Shown here: positions 9,174 to 18,302 of the stretch, piece after piece
How the letters are laid out: every line of letters begins with the position of its first letter
How positions within the stretch are numbered: position 1 is the stretch's first letter
From: Pelagibius sp. Alg239-R121
Lineage (GTDB): Bacteria; Pseudomonadota; Alphaproteobacteria; Kiloniellales; Kiloniellaceae
Reading direction: 5' to 3'
Length of the DNA stretch: 64,000 nucleotides
Assembly (NCBI RefSeq): GCF_947331435.1
Contig: NZ_CAMZOF010000009.1
Location: 248,001 to 312,000, forward strand
Program-made: the position numbers and the translations under genes
The notes under the pieces: generated by a model
Database searches by the model: none
What the model was told of the DNA's origin: nothing
Seen by the model: the letters and a program-made list of their open reading frames with translations, nothing else

Positions 9174-10292
9174 ATGACGGCGGAACGGCAGGTCCGGTTC
9201 TGGTTTTTCGGCTTATTGACCTTTTTGGTCCTGGTGTTTTTTCTCAGCAGTGTCCTGCTTCCATTCGTTGCCGGCATGGCGATTGCCTACCTGTTGGACC
9301 CGGTCTGTGACCGGCTGGAGGCCATGGGGGCATCCCGGACGTTGGCGACCTCAATCGTCACACTGGTCTTTATAATCATTGTCTTGCTGGTGATTGTGCT
9401 TCTGGTGCCGCTGATTGTAGGTCAAGCCGCACGGTTGTTGGAAAACCTGCCGGGTTATTTTGAATTTTTGCGAACGAAACTCTCATCGCTGCTGACCGTC
9501 ATTGAGATGCGTGTCGATGACCAGATGCTGGAGAAATTCAGGTCAGCTGTGCTCGGCTCTGCTGACAATGTGATCACTTGGTTGAGCAAGGCCATTGTCG
9601 GGGTGTTGAGCGGTGGCGTGGCTGTCGTCAATGTGCTGTCTCTGCTAGTGATCACGCCAGTGGTCACCTTCTATCTGTTGCGCGACTGGGACCGTATCGT
9701 CGAACATCTGAATGGCTGGCTGCCACGCGATCACGCACCGGTCATCCGGGATCTCACACTACAGGTCGATAAGACGCTTTCCGGCTTTCTGCGCGGGCAG
9801 GGGATGGTTTGCCTTACTCTTGGTGTGTTCTACGCACTGGGTCTGAGTATTGCGGGTTTGGATTTCGGGCTGATCGTCGGCATGATTGCCGGGATTTTAT
9901 CGATCGTGCCCTATGTGGGCTCCATCGTCGGTCTGGCACTGTCGGTGGGACTCGCGCTCGTCCAGTTTGATAGCTTTACCGGGGTCGCCATCGTCGCCGC
10001 AGTCTTCTTCGCCGGTCAGATCCTGGAGGGTTATGTTCTGACTCCTAATCTGGTTGGCGACAAAGTCGGACTTCACCCGGTCTGGCTGATCTTTGGGCTT
10101 TTGGCAGGTGGCACTCTCTTTGGATTCGTCGGCGTTATGCTGGCGGTTCCGGTCGCCGCAGTGATCGGTGTCGGCGTCCGCTTCGGACTGGGACAATATT
10201 TGGCCAGTCACTATTATCGGGGGTCGGCACGGGACGTTGAAATGGACGCGGCAGAGCAGACTTCCGTGGTGGACGAAAAGATCGAATCGTGA
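9174..10292 (+). CDS. AI-2E family (PerM-like) membrane protein
   Basis: 372 residues with about eight hydrophobic helices in the AI-2E/PerM arrangement: helices near the start, a soluble amphipathic stretch of about 80 residues (LLENLPGYFEFLRTKLSS onward), then a helical block with GLDFGLIVGMIAGILSIVPYVG and HPVWLIFGLLAGGTLFGF. The family includes an autoinducer-2 exporter and Na+/H+ antiporters, so the substrate is unknown. A GTG at 9147 would add nine residues; the ATG at 9174 follows GGTTGGA and is preferred. Its stop overlaps the Hda start by 4 bases. Confidence 0.88.
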   Translation: MTAERQVRFWFFGLLTFLVLVFFLSSVLLPFVAGMAIAYLLDPVCDRLEAMGASRTLATSIVTLVFIIIVLLVIVLLVPLIVGQAARLLENLPGYFEFLRTKLSSLLTVIEMRVDDQMLEKFRSAVLGSADNVITWLSKAIVGVLSGGVAVVNVLSLLVITPVVTFYLLRDWDRIVEHLNGWLPRDHAPVIRDLTLQVDKTLSGFLRGQGMVCLTLGVFYALGLSIAGLDFGLIVGMIAGILSIVPYVGSIVGLALSVGLALVQFDSFTGVAIVAAVFFAGQILEGYVLTPNLVGDKVGLHPVWLIFGLLAGGTLFGFVGVMLAVPVAAVIGVGVRFGLGQYLASHYYRGSARDVEMDAAEQTSVVDEKIES

Positions 10293-10975
10293 GTCGTCCC
10301 GAACAGATTCCGCTTGATCTTGGACATCGGCCGGCACTCGGCCGTGACGATTTTCTGGTGATGCCGAGTAATCAGCTTGCCGTCGACCTGATCGACAGCT
10401 GGCCGGATTGGAGTGCCCCTGCGATAGCCCTCTGCGGCCCTCCCGGTAGCGGAAAGTCGCATCTATGCCAAGTCTGGCGAGCGAGCAGTGGTGCCGTCGA
10501 GGTCGATGCGGCTGCTCTGGCACGGAAAGAGCCGCCGGATTTGATCGGTGAGGCGCCCTGTTGCGTGGTTGACGGGATCGAAGACGCGCTTGAAGGCAAC
10601 CGGGAACTGCAGCGTAGACTCTTTCATCTCTATAATATGATGCGGGAACGCCGTGGGTATCTTTTGGTTGCCGGTCGGCTGGCACCGGCCCGTTGGCGCT
10701 GCGAATTGGCTGACCTGAGCTCGCGCTTGTCGACCTTGCCGGTCTTTGAGCTGGGCGTGCCGGACGATATGCTGATTGAGGCGGTTCTGGTCAAGATGTT
10801 CGCAGACCGGCAACTCAAGATCACGCCAGAGGTTTTGCGTTACATTCTGCCCAGGATGGAGCGTTCTTTCGAAGCTGCCCGGGCATTGGTCACGGCAATC
10901 GATTCCTTCTCGTTGGAGCGACGGCGCGATATCACCGTTCCCCTGGTGCGCGACGTGCTGGAGAAACGCCTTTAA
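10289..10975 (+). CDS. hda: DnaA-homologous replication regulator Hda
   Basis: 228 residues. With the sliding clamp, Hda stimulates ATP hydrolysis by DnaA and so prevents re-initiation. A clamp-binding motif QIPLDL is at residues 6-11. The AAA+ Walker A GPPGSGKS follows at 50-57, then a Walker B-like VVDGIED and a C-terminal helical lid. There is no DnaA-type domain IV DNA-binding helix set, which separates it from DnaA. It starts with GTG inside GTGA overlapping the upstream stop, so translation is coupled to the membrane-protein gene. Confidence 0.9.
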   Translation: MSRPEQIPLDLGHRPALGRDDFLVMPSNQLAVDLIDSWPDWSAPAIALCGPPGSGKSHLCQVWRASSGAVEVDAAALARKEPPDLIGEAPCCVVDGIEDALEGNRELQRRLFHLYNMMRERRGYLLVAGRLAPARWRCELADLSSRLSTLPVFELGVPDDMLIEAVLVKMFADRQLKITPEVLRYILPRMERSFEAARALVTAIDSFSLERRRDITVPLVRDVLEKRL

Positions 10976-11026
10976 GCCGAGGCTCCGGTCGGAGCAGGCA
11001 TACGATTTAATACTTGGGAGGAACTC

Positions 11027-11806
11027 ATGGATCTGGGAATTCGCGGTAAGACCGCGCTTGTCTGTGCAGCGAGCAAGGGGCTTGGAAAGGCCTGTGCCGT
11101 TTCTTTGGCACGCGAGGGCGTGGACGTGACCATAATTGCGCGCACAGCCGGACCGCTGGAAGCGACGGCTGAAGAAATCAGACAGGCGAGCGGTGTGACG
11201 GTCTCTGCCGTGGCTGTAGATATCACGACGCCCGAGGGGAGGGCGGCCGCTTTGGCGGCTTGTCCCAATCCGGACATCCTGGTCAACAACGCGGGAGGGC
11301 CTCCGCCAGGTGATTTTCGTGACTGGGAACGCGATGATTGGATCAAGGCGGTCGACGCCAACATGTTGACCCCGATTGAACTGATCAAGGCGACCGTGGA
11401 CGGCATGATTGAGCGTCGCTTCGGCCGGATCGTCAACATCACCTCTGCAGCGGTCAAGTCGCCGATCGATATTCTGGGCCTGTCCAACGGTGCACGCGCC
11501 GGCCTGACTGGATTCGTAGCCGGGATCGCGCGCAAAACCGTGCGACATAACGTCACGATCAATGGTCTGCTACCGGGGCCTTTCGAAACCGATCGTCTTC
11601 AAGGAACTCTGGTTGCAGTGTCAAAAAAGAGCGGCCGTTCGCTCGAAGAAGTTCGCGACGAGCGTTTGGCATCCAGCCCAGCCGGGCGTTTCGGCTACCC
11701 GGAGGAATTCGGCGAGGCTTGTGCGTTTCTATGCGGCGCGCACGCTGGTTTCATTACGGGACAGAACATTTTGCTCGACGGAGGTGCTTTCCCAGGGACG
11801 CTTTAA
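11027..11806 (+). CDS. SDR-family protein with altered catalytic residues
   Basis: 259 residues with a Rossmann fold. The glycine motif CAASKGLG is at residues 13-20 and DILVNNAGG follows. The catalytic Ser is present (S140 in NITSAAV), but where classical SDRs have YxxxK, at the expected 13-residue spacing, this protein has S153 and R157 (LSNGARAG). Classical hydride-transfer chemistry is therefore doubtful. It is annotated in relatives as an oxidoreductase or FabG-like protein; I would not assign a substrate. A strong GGGAGG site (about 11014) precedes the ATG. It is 51 bases after hda and may share its transcript. Confidence 0.85.
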   Translation: MDLGIRGKTALVCAASKGLGKACAVSLAREGVDVTIIARTAGPLEATAEEIRQASGVTVSAVAVDITTPEGRAAALAACPNPDILVNNAGGPPPGDFRDWERDDWIKAVDANMLTPIELIKATVDGMIERRFGRIVNITSAAVKSPIDILGLSNGARAGLTGFVAGIARKTVRHNVTINGLLPGPFETDRLQGTLVAVSKKSGRSLEEVRDERLASSPAGRFGYPEEFGEACAFLCGAHAGFITGQNILLDGGAFPGTL

Positions 11807-11941
11807 TCCTTTAAGAACTACCTAGCACCCAGTACGCCGGGTTTTCGGTCGATTAAGTGACACAAAACCGTAATAATATATGAAAGTTCGTATGTTATTA
11901 GCTGGATCGAACCCCTGACGTTTCGAAGGTATTAGGCAACC

Positions 11942-14134
11942 GTGGACGAATCAGCTCAAGGTGCTGTTTTAGAGGAACAGTTCGAACAACTGGTCGACAC
12001 CGGGACCACGATTGGTGCCGATTCGCCGGAACGCTTTATCAACCGCGAACTTTCCTGGTTGGCTTTTAACGAACGTGTTCTGGAAGAGGCCGGAAACAAG
12101 CACCATCCTTTGCTGGAACGTGTTCGTTTCCTGGCGATTTCCTCCAGTAACCTGGACGAGTTCTACATGGTCCGGGTGGCCGGCCTGAAAGGACAGTTAC
12201 GGGCCGACGTGACCGCCCGCACACCTGAGGGACTGACACCTGAACAACAGTTAACGGCGATCAATGAGCGGATCGTGCGTCTGTTGCAGAATCAGCAGGA
12301 CATGTGGCGAATTCTGCGTAAGGAAATGCGGCAAGCCGGGATTGTCGTCCTTAATAGTGATGAGCTGTCCGATGACGAAAAATCCTGGCTCGACGATTAT
12401 TTTACCAGTCAGATTTTCCCGGTCCTGACACCGATTGCCATCGACCCGGCGCATCCCTTTCCTTTCATGCCCAACCGTGGCTTTTCCATGGTGCTGGAGC
12501 TGGACCGCGCCGAAGACGGTGCCCACATCAACGGCCTGATTCCGCTGCCCTCTCAGATCGAGCGTTTTATCCGGCTGCCCGGTGAAAATGCACGCTTTAT
12601 GCGTTTGGAACAGGTAGTTCGACTCTATCTCGATATGCTGTTTCCCGGCTTCATCGTCACCGGGCACGGTTATTTCCGCATTCTCCGCGACAGTGACATC
12701 GAGGTCGAGGAAGAAGCCGAAGATCTGGTACGTGTCTTTGAGACCGCATTGAAGCGGCGTCGCAGAGGTTCGGTGATCCGCCTGACCGTGGATAAAAATC
12801 TGCCACCCGAGCTTTTGGAGTTCGTCGTACGTGAACTGGATGTGGATTATTCAGATGTGTTCCAGCTGGATGGCCTGTTGGGATTGGCAGATGCCTCTCA
12901 AGTCATCGTCCGCGACCGCCCGGATCTGATGTTCCCACCCTACAATCCCCGCTTTCCGGAGCGCGTCCGAGACTTCGGCGGTGATTGCTTTGCGGCTGTC
13001 CGCGCCAAGGATTTCGTGGTTCATCATCCCTACGAGAGTTTCGACGTCGTAGTGCAGTTTATCCGGCAGGCGGCGCAGGATCCTGCGGTCGTGGCCATCA
13101 AACAAACGCTGTACCGGACTAGCGAGGATTCACCGATCATTAAGGCGCTGACGGAAGCCGCTGAGGCCGGAAAGTCCGTGACCGCGCTGGTCGAGCTGAA
13201 GGCGAGATTTGACGAAGAACGGAATATTCGCTGGGCGCGGAATCTGGAACGGGCCGGCGTACAGGTCGTTTACGGTTTCATTCAGTTGAAGACGCACGCC
13301 AAGATATCGCTGGTGGCCCGGCGTGAGGGATCGCAATTGCGGACTTACGTTCACTACGGAACCGGAAACTACCACCCCATTACGGCGCGGATCTATACGG
13401 ACATTTCGTTCTTTTCCACAGACCCGGCCTTGTGTCGCGACGCGACCCGTCTTTTCAATCACATGACCGGCTATGCCAAGCCGAAGCCGATGGAAAAGAT
13501 TGCCTTTGCACCGCTTACCTTGCGTCAGCGCCTGCTTAAATTGATCGACGGCGAAATCGCACATGCCAAGGAGAAAAGGCCGGCTGCAATCTGGGTTAAG
13601 ATCAACTCGCTGGTGGATGCCGAGATTATCGACAAATTGTACAAGGCCTCTCAGGCTGGCGTATCAATCGACCTTGTCATCCGCGGCATCTGTTGTTTGC
13701 GTCCGGGGGTGAAGGGCCTGTCGGAAAATATCCGGGTCAAATCCATCGTTGGGCGGTTCCTGGAGCACAGCCGTATATTCTGCTTCGGCGCCGGCAATGG
13801 GCTGCCCTCGACCGAAGCAAAGGTCTTTATCTCGTCGGCAGACCTCATGCCCCGAAATCTGGACCGGCGTGTGGAAACGCTGATCCCAGTCGAAAACCCA
13901 ACGGCCCATAAGCAGATTGTTGATCAGATCATGATTGCCAATCTCAACGACGATGTGCAGAGCTGGGTTCTTGAACCGGATGGGGACTATCGCCGAACCC
14001 GCGCTGGCAGAAAGCCATTTTCTGCACATACTTACTTCATGACCAACCCCAGTCTTTCGGGGCGAGGCTCGGCTTTGAAGAAGACGAAACGGGGCAAAAA
14101 AGCTCCCAGACTTACACTAAAGAAAAAAGTTTAG
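11942..14134 (+). CDS. ppk: Polyphosphate kinase (PPK1)
   Basis: 730 residues. Polymerises the ATP gamma phosphate into polyphosphate through a phospho-histidine. [20 protein letters not shown] opens the N domain. LKTHAKISL holds the catalytic histidine (H452), and [11 protein letters not shown] marks the second conserved block. The C-terminus ends in a basic tail of about 25 residues ([11 protein letters not shown]). The start is GTG. In the 135-base gap before it, GTGACA near 11857 recalls half of a Pho box, but no full repeat is seen. ppx follows after 21 bases, making a polyphosphate synthesis and breakdown pair. Confidence 0.97.
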   Translation: MDESAQGAVLEEQFEQLVDTGTTIGADSPERFINRELSWLAFNERVLEEAGNKHHPLLERVRFLAISSSNLDEFYMVRVAGLKGQLRADVTARTPEGLTPEQQLTAINERIVRLLQNQQDMWRILRKEMRQAGIVVLNSDELSDDEKSWLDDYFTSQIFPVLTPIAIDPAHPFPFMPNRGFSMVLELDRAEDGAHINGLIPLPSQIERFIRLPGENARFMRLEQVVRLYLDMLFPGFIVTGHGYFRILRDSDIEVEEEAEDLVRVFETALKRRRRGSVIRLTVDKNLPPELLEFVVRELDVDYSDVFQLDGLLGLADASQVIVRDRPDLMFPPYNPRFPERVRDFGGDCFAAVRAKDFVVHHPYESFDVVVQFIRQAAQDPAVVAIKQTLYRTSEDSPIIKALTEAAEAGKSVTALVELKARFDEERNIRWARNLERAGVQVVYGFIQLKTHAKISLVARREGSQLRTYVHYGTGNYHPITARIYTDISFFSTDPALCRDATRLFNHMTGYAKPKPMEKIAFAPLTLRQRLLKLIDGEIAHAKEKRPAAIWVKINSLVDAEIIDKLYKASQAGVSIDLVIRGICCLRPGVKGLSENIRVKSIVGRFLEHSRIFCFGAGNGLPSTEAKVFISSADLMPRNLDRRVETLIPVENPTAHKQIVDQIMIANLNDDVQSWVLEPDGDYRRTRAGRKPFSAHTYFMTNPSLSGRGSALKKTKRGKKAPRLTLKKKV

Positions 14135-14155
14135 TCGATTAGAGGGAATTGGATT

Positions 14156-15652
14156 TTGCAAGCAGTCGAATCGGTGCCGCTCTCCAGCGGGGAGCGGGTG
14201 GCCGTGATCGATATCGGGTCGAACTCGATGCGCTTGGTCGTGTTCGATGGGCTCAAGAGAGCTCCCGCACCGGTTTTTAATGAAAAGGTCTTCTGTGGGC
14301 TCGGGCGCGGCCTGAAAAAAACCGGCAGCTTGAGCGAGGAAGGCGTTGAGCTGGCCTTGACCAATCTTGCGCGCTTTGCCGGTCTGGTTCGCTCTATGGG
14401 GGTCGAAAAGCTAACGCTACTGGCGACTGCAGCCGTCCGTGAAGCCGATAACGGTGAGGACTTTGTCAGAGAGATCACGCAGCAGTATGGCCTGGAAGTG
14501 CAGGTGCTCAGCGGTAAAGCCGAGGCTCGGCTTTCTGCGCTCGGTGTCATTTCAGGCATGCCTGAGGCTGACGGCATTATGGGGGATCTCGGGGGCGGCA
14601 GTCTCGAACTGGTTGAGTTGAATGGCGGTAAGATCGGCCGTTCCGCGACCCTGGGACTGGGCCCGTTACGCCTGATTGAACTCAGTCACGGTGACCGAAA
14701 AACCGCTAAAGCCGAAATTGACCGGGAATTGGATAAAGTTGACTGGCTTAAAGAGTCGAAGGGCCGAACTTTCTATCCGGTTGGTGGCTCCTGGCGTGGA
14801 TTGGCCCGTATTCATATCAAGCAGAATAAATACCCTTTGTCAGTTGTTCACGGCTACGAAATGCGGAGCGAAAAACTGCAGGAACTGGCGTCGCTGGTCA
14901 GCAGCCAGGGAGCCGAGTCATTGTCACGGACGTCCGGCGTTAACCGCCGGCGGGTTGAGACCCTTCCCTTTGGAGCGCTCGTGTTGAGCCAGCTATTGCG
15001 GCGGGCACAATTCGGCCGTGCCGTCTTCTCATCCTGCGGTCTTCGGGAAGGACATGTTTTCAATCTTTTGCCCGCAAAAGAGCAGAAGAAAGATCCTCTC
15101 ATCGCTATTGCTCAGGACATCGCCGCACGTGAAGGCCGGTTTGGCGACCTGGGACAGACGTTGTTCGATTGGCTGTCCCCCCTCTTTGAGGACGAAGATG
15201 AAACAGGAAGTCTGCTGCGAATGGCCACTTGCCATCTGTCGGACTTTGTCTGGCGGGAGCTTCCCGAATATCGCGCTGAGCAGGCGCTGTTCCGGATCCT
15301 GCATCATCCCTTCGTTGGTGTGAACCATAGTGGGCGTGCTTTCATGGCCTACGCAATTTTCCTCCGCTACAGCGGCTCAATTCAGTCCCGCCGGGTAGCC
15401 TCCATTCTGCCCCTGATGAAGCAAAAGGTGGCTCGGCGCGCGCAGATCCTAGGATTGGCTCTGCGTATGGCATTTGTGCTTTCCGGAGGAATGCGCAGTG
15501 TTTTGGAACGCACCTCGCTATCTATCAAGAGCAACCGCGTCAGTTTGATACTGCCGTCCGACGGTTCTGTGTTGGCAGGCGATGTCGTGGAGCGCCGTCT
15601 TAAAGCCTTGTCCGATGTTTTGGAACTGAAGGCTGCCATCGTCGAAGCTTGA
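14156..15652 (+). CDS. ppx: Exopolyphosphatase / pppGpp phosphohydrolase
   Basis: 498 residues, ASKHA fold. Removes terminal phosphates from polyphosphate and can act on pppGpp. Phosphate loop VIDIGSNSMRLVVFDG is near residue 20, with a second motif GDLGGGSLEL. A C-terminal helical HD-like region follows, as in longer alphaproteobacterial forms. The start is taken as TTG at 14156 after AGAGGGA; an in-frame GTG at 14174 is possible and would lose six residues. It is co-transcribed with ppk by spacing. Confidence 0.94.
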   Translation: MQAVESVPLSSGERVAVIDIGSNSMRLVVFDGLKRAPAPVFNEKVFCGLGRGLKKTGSLSEEGVELALTNLARFAGLVRSMGVEKLTLLATAAVREADNGEDFVREITQQYGLEVQVLSGKAEARLSALGVISGMPEADGIMGDLGGGSLELVELNGGKIGRSATLGLGPLRLIELSHGDRKTAKAEIDRELDKVDWLKESKGRTFYPVGGSWRGLARIHIKQNKYPLSVVHGYEMRSEKLQELASLVSSQGAESLSRTSGVNRRRVETLPFGALVLSQLLRRAQFGRAVFSSCGLREGHVFNLLPAKEQKKDPLIAIAQDIAAREGRFGDLGQTLFDWLSPLFEDEDETGSLLRMATCHLSDFVWRELPEYRAEQALFRILHHPFVGVNHSGRAFMAYAIFLRYSGSIQSRRVASILPLMKQKVARRAQILGLALRMAFVLSGGMRSVLERTSLSIKSNRVSLILPSDGSVLAGDVVERRLKALSDVLELKAAIVEA

Positions 15653-15685
15653 GCGGTGTTGGATGGTCGAAGAGGAGGTGACGTC

Positions 15686-15871
15686 ATGGAGGCACCGGAC
15701 ATCAGGGTTTCGATCACGCAAGCGATCGAGCAGGCGGCAATATCCGGGCTCTGTCGTGAAGGACAGCTGGAAATTGCCGCGCAGGAAGCGCGGAGATTGA
15801 GGCCGGGCCTAGATGAAACGGCGGTGAATCAACTCGTCGACGAAGCCTATCGATGTTTTATCGAGTTGTAG
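15686..15871 (+). CDS. Small hypothetical protein, 61 aa
   Basis: Not recognised. It has an excellent ribosome site (GAGGAGG, about 15670-15676) ahead of the ATG. The product, MEAPDIRVSITQAIEQA onward, reads as helical and acidic, with no membrane segment, signal peptide or Cys pair. It starts 33 bases after ppx and so may be the last gene of the ppk-ppx unit. A start at 15656 would add ten residues but lacks a ribosome site. Confidence 0.68.
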   Translation: MEAPDIRVSITQAIEQAAISGLCREGQLEIAAQEARRLRPGLDETAVNQLVDEAYRCFIEL

Positions 15872-15886
15872 ATTGCACCACTCGAA

Positions 15887-15898
15887 GAGCGATCGCTC
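15887..15898. repeat. Perfect 12-bp palindrome between convergent genes
   Basis: GAGCGATCGCTC lies between the 61-codon gene and the M23 peptidase gene and touches the latter's stop. Its position suggests a small bidirectional stop or processing signal, but there is no T tract. Function inferred only from position. Confidence 0.4.
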
Positions 15899-16957
15899 CT
15901 AACGGATTTCTGCCTCACGGCTGAATTTCAGGATTTTCTCGAACTTCTCGTCCTTGGCCCCGTTCGGCCGTTCCAACAGATATTCGCCTCTGTAGGTTCC
16001 CTGCGGCCAGGCGTCCGTGCGGCGCGATATGGAAAGAGAGGCGATACTGACCGCGTTGTCGTCATCGGCACGCTGGGTGCTCTCCGCCAGTAGAGCGCCG
16101 TTGGCGGCAAACAAGCGTATGTGGAACCGGTCGTTCCGGCGCAAGCCCCAGATCCGGGTCCAAAACACGATCTGGTCGGCTGTCGTGGACAGTGGAGTCT
16201 TGTTGCGCAGACCGCGACGGATTTTTCGCTGCGAAGGGATACGCTCCGCAAGACCGGCGTTAAGAACACCCGATGAGCGATAAGCAAGGAGTTTGGCCGC
16301 TTCTTCGTTCCAAAACGAATGATGGACACCGGCACCGCAACCGCTGCCTGGCAGTCGTCCGCTGTAGGGGTCGATAACCTGATCGCGGAGCAGGAGTGTG
16401 AAGTGCAGGTGTGGAAAATTGGTGCTACCGGACGCGCCGATGAGACCGAGTTGTTGTCCCCGTTTTACGATCTGACCGGTTTTGACGGTGACGCTGCCCT
16501 TGCGCAAATGACCGTAATGAGTCGTCCAGCCGTTGCCGTGATAGAGAGAAACGGAATTGCTTGGTTTTACAGGGGCAGCAAGTGCCTGACGCGCTTCGAC
16601 TTCGTTCAACAGCCGGTCAGGGATGTCATTGCGGCTGGCGATGACGGTGCCGGTCGCAGCGGCCAGCACCGCGACACCGCGTTCCATCGCTTCGACAGAC
16701 CTCAGGCGTATATCTACGCCGCTGTGCCCGTTGTAGGTCAGCGGGCCGCAGGTGTGATCCAGGGCTTTGGGCCCAGGTGCAAAGTCGACGTAGTTCTGAA
16801 CCGAACAGCGGCCTGCTTCAGAGCAGTCGACCGGCAAACTAAGCAGCGGTGCGCCCTCAAGAGGATAGTTCGGCGACTTTATCTGCTCAGCAGCAGTAAC
16901 GGGAAAAAGACCACAGAAGGCTAATGACAGGAAGATAGCTAACGGAACCCTGCCCAT
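15899..16957 (-). CDS. M23 family metallopeptidase, exported
   Basis: 352 residues. A signal peptide (residues 1-23, ending TAA) sends it to the periplasm. The LytM-type zinc site is complete: H78 and D82 in GHSGVDIR, H150 in HYGHL, and HLHF with H183 and H185. It should therefore be an active peptidoglycan endopeptidase. About 130 residues follow the catalytic domain without a recognised motif; they read as beta-rich and may be a binding domain. Its start lies 5 bases downstream of the rnd stop, so the two genes probably share a transcript. Confidence 0.9.
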   Translation of the reverse strand: MGRVPLAIFLSLAFCGLFPVTAAEQIKSPNYPLEGAPLLSLPVDCSEAGRCSVQNYVDFAPGPKALDHTCGPLTYNGHSGVDIRLRSVEAMERGVAVLAAATGTVIASRNDIPDRLLNEVEARQALAAPVKPSNSVSLYHGNGWTTHYGHLRKGSVTVKTGQIVKRGQQLGLIGASGSTNFPHLHFTLLLRDQVIDPYSGRLPGSGCGAGVHHSFWNEEAAKLLAYRSSGVLNAGLAERIPSQRKIRRGLRNKTPLSTTADQIVFWTRIWGLRRNDRFHIRLFAANGALLAESTQRADDDNAVSIASLSISRRTDAWPQGTYRGEYLLERPNGAKDEKFEKILKFSREAEIR

Positions 16958-16962
16958 AGGAT

Positions 16963-18132
16963 TTAGGCGGCTTCACCGTTGGATGCCAGGGGCACGATCT
17001 TGATTTTTCGGTTTCGCGTGGTGAGCGCGAGCTGGCCGTTTTTCAAGGCCAGGGCATCGTCACCGAAGAGTTCCCGGCGCCAGCCGGAAAGGGCAGGGAC
17101 AGGGGCATTATCGTCGGCCGCGATGAATTCGAGATCGGCGGCATTGGCGATCAGCTTTTGCGCAACCTCGTGCTTCTCGCATTTCATTTTCAGCAGGACC
17201 TTCAGCAGGTCGATAACCGGACCCAAGCCATTTGGCAGATCCGGCTTGCGAGGCGGGGAAGGGCAGTCGGCCTTGGGAATTGCGAGACCTTGCTCTATCG
17301 CCGTCAGGATGCCCTGGCCGATGCGGCCATTTGCGACATCCCGAGACAGTCCTCGGGTCCGGCCCAAGGCATCGGCGTTTGTAGGTCGATGGGCGGCAAT
17401 GTCAAACAGCTGTTCATCCCGCAAAACCCTGTTACGCGGCGTATTTCGGCGCTGGGCTTCCCGTTCACGCCAGGCCGCCAGTTCTTTCAGAATCGCGAAA
17501 TAGCGCGGGTCGTTGGAACGAGTCTTCAGACGCCCCCAAGCGGTCTCCGGGTCCATGCGGTAGGTATCGTCGCTGGTTAGAATCGCCATTTCTTCGTTAA
17601 CCCATTCGGCGCGATTGGAATTGTCAACACGCCGCTTCAGCTTTTCGAAGGCCGGCCGCAGATGGATCACGTCCGAAAGGGCATAGTTCAGCTGTTTGTC
17701 GGAAAGGGGACGGCGGGACCAGTCGGCAAAGCGAGAGGATTTATCAATCTGCGCGCCGGTCAGCTTTCGCACCATGGTGTCATAGCCGACGGAATCGCCG
17801 AAGCCGCAGACCATGGCAGCGACCTGAGTGTCGAAAATCGGCCCCGGTACGTGACCCATTAGATTGAAGAAGATCTCCAGGTCCTGGCGCGCCGAGTGGA
17901 AAACCTTGAGGATCTTCGGATTGTCCATCAGGGCAAAGAGTGGTGAAAGATCGATGTCCGGTGCCAAAGTGTCGATGGCCGCGACCTCGTCCGGGCCACC
18001 GACCTGTACCAGGCAGAGCTGTGGCCAATAGGTCGTGTCCCGCAAGAATTCGGTATCAACGGCGATGTATTCTGCCGTCGCTTGTCGGTCACAAAAGGCG
18101 GCGAGTTCAGTACTGTCGGCAATGAGTGTCAT
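16963..18132 (-). CDS. rnd: Ribonuclease D
   Basis: 389 residues. A 3'-5' exoribonuclease for tRNA and small RNA maturation. The DEDDy acidic residues are present: D26 and E28 in AVDTEFL, Asp in HSARQDLEIF, and the Tyr/Asp pair in LNYALSDVI. An HRDC domain follows at about 210-290. It is the first gene of a pair with the M23 peptidase and is divergent from aspS. Confidence 0.95.
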   Translation of the reverse strand: MTLIADSTELAAFCDRQATAEYIAVDTEFLRDTTYWPQLCLVQVGGPDEVAAIDTLAPDIDLSPLFALMDNPKILKVFHSARQDLEIFFNLMGHVPGPIFDTQVAAMVCGFGDSVGYDTMVRKLTGAQIDKSSRFADWSRRPLSDKQLNYALSDVIHLRPAFEKLKRRVDNSNRAEWVNEEMAILTSDDTYRMDPETAWGRLKTRSNDPRYFAILKELAAWREREAQRRNTPRNRVLRDEQLFDIAAHRPTNADALGRTRGLSRDVANGRIGQGILTAIEQGLAIPKADCPSPPRKPDLPNGLGPVIDLLKVLLKMKCEKHEVAQKLIANAADLEFIAADDNAPVPALSGWRRELFGDDALALKNGQLALTTRNRKIKIVPLASNGEAA

Positions 18133-18302
18133 CTATCCGATATACACGGTAATCACCGGGGATAAAAGCCAAGGTCCGTGATTGGAGGGCGGGAGACCGT
18201 GAACACCAGGATTTCATCGTCCGGCCCTTGACAAAACGGCCTGTTAGATGCCTCTTTCGCCCGCTTTACATTGACCAGACCAAGAGCTCCAGAGGACCCG
18301 AT

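Noticed and set aside
10463-11548. Long minus-strand open frame across hda and the SDR gene
   Set aside because: It lies opposite two clear genes, has no family resemblance and no ribosome site; high-GC DNA gives such shadows often.
11857-11880. Pho box before ppk
   Set aside because: Only one half-site resembles the consensus; the second repeat is too weak to claim.
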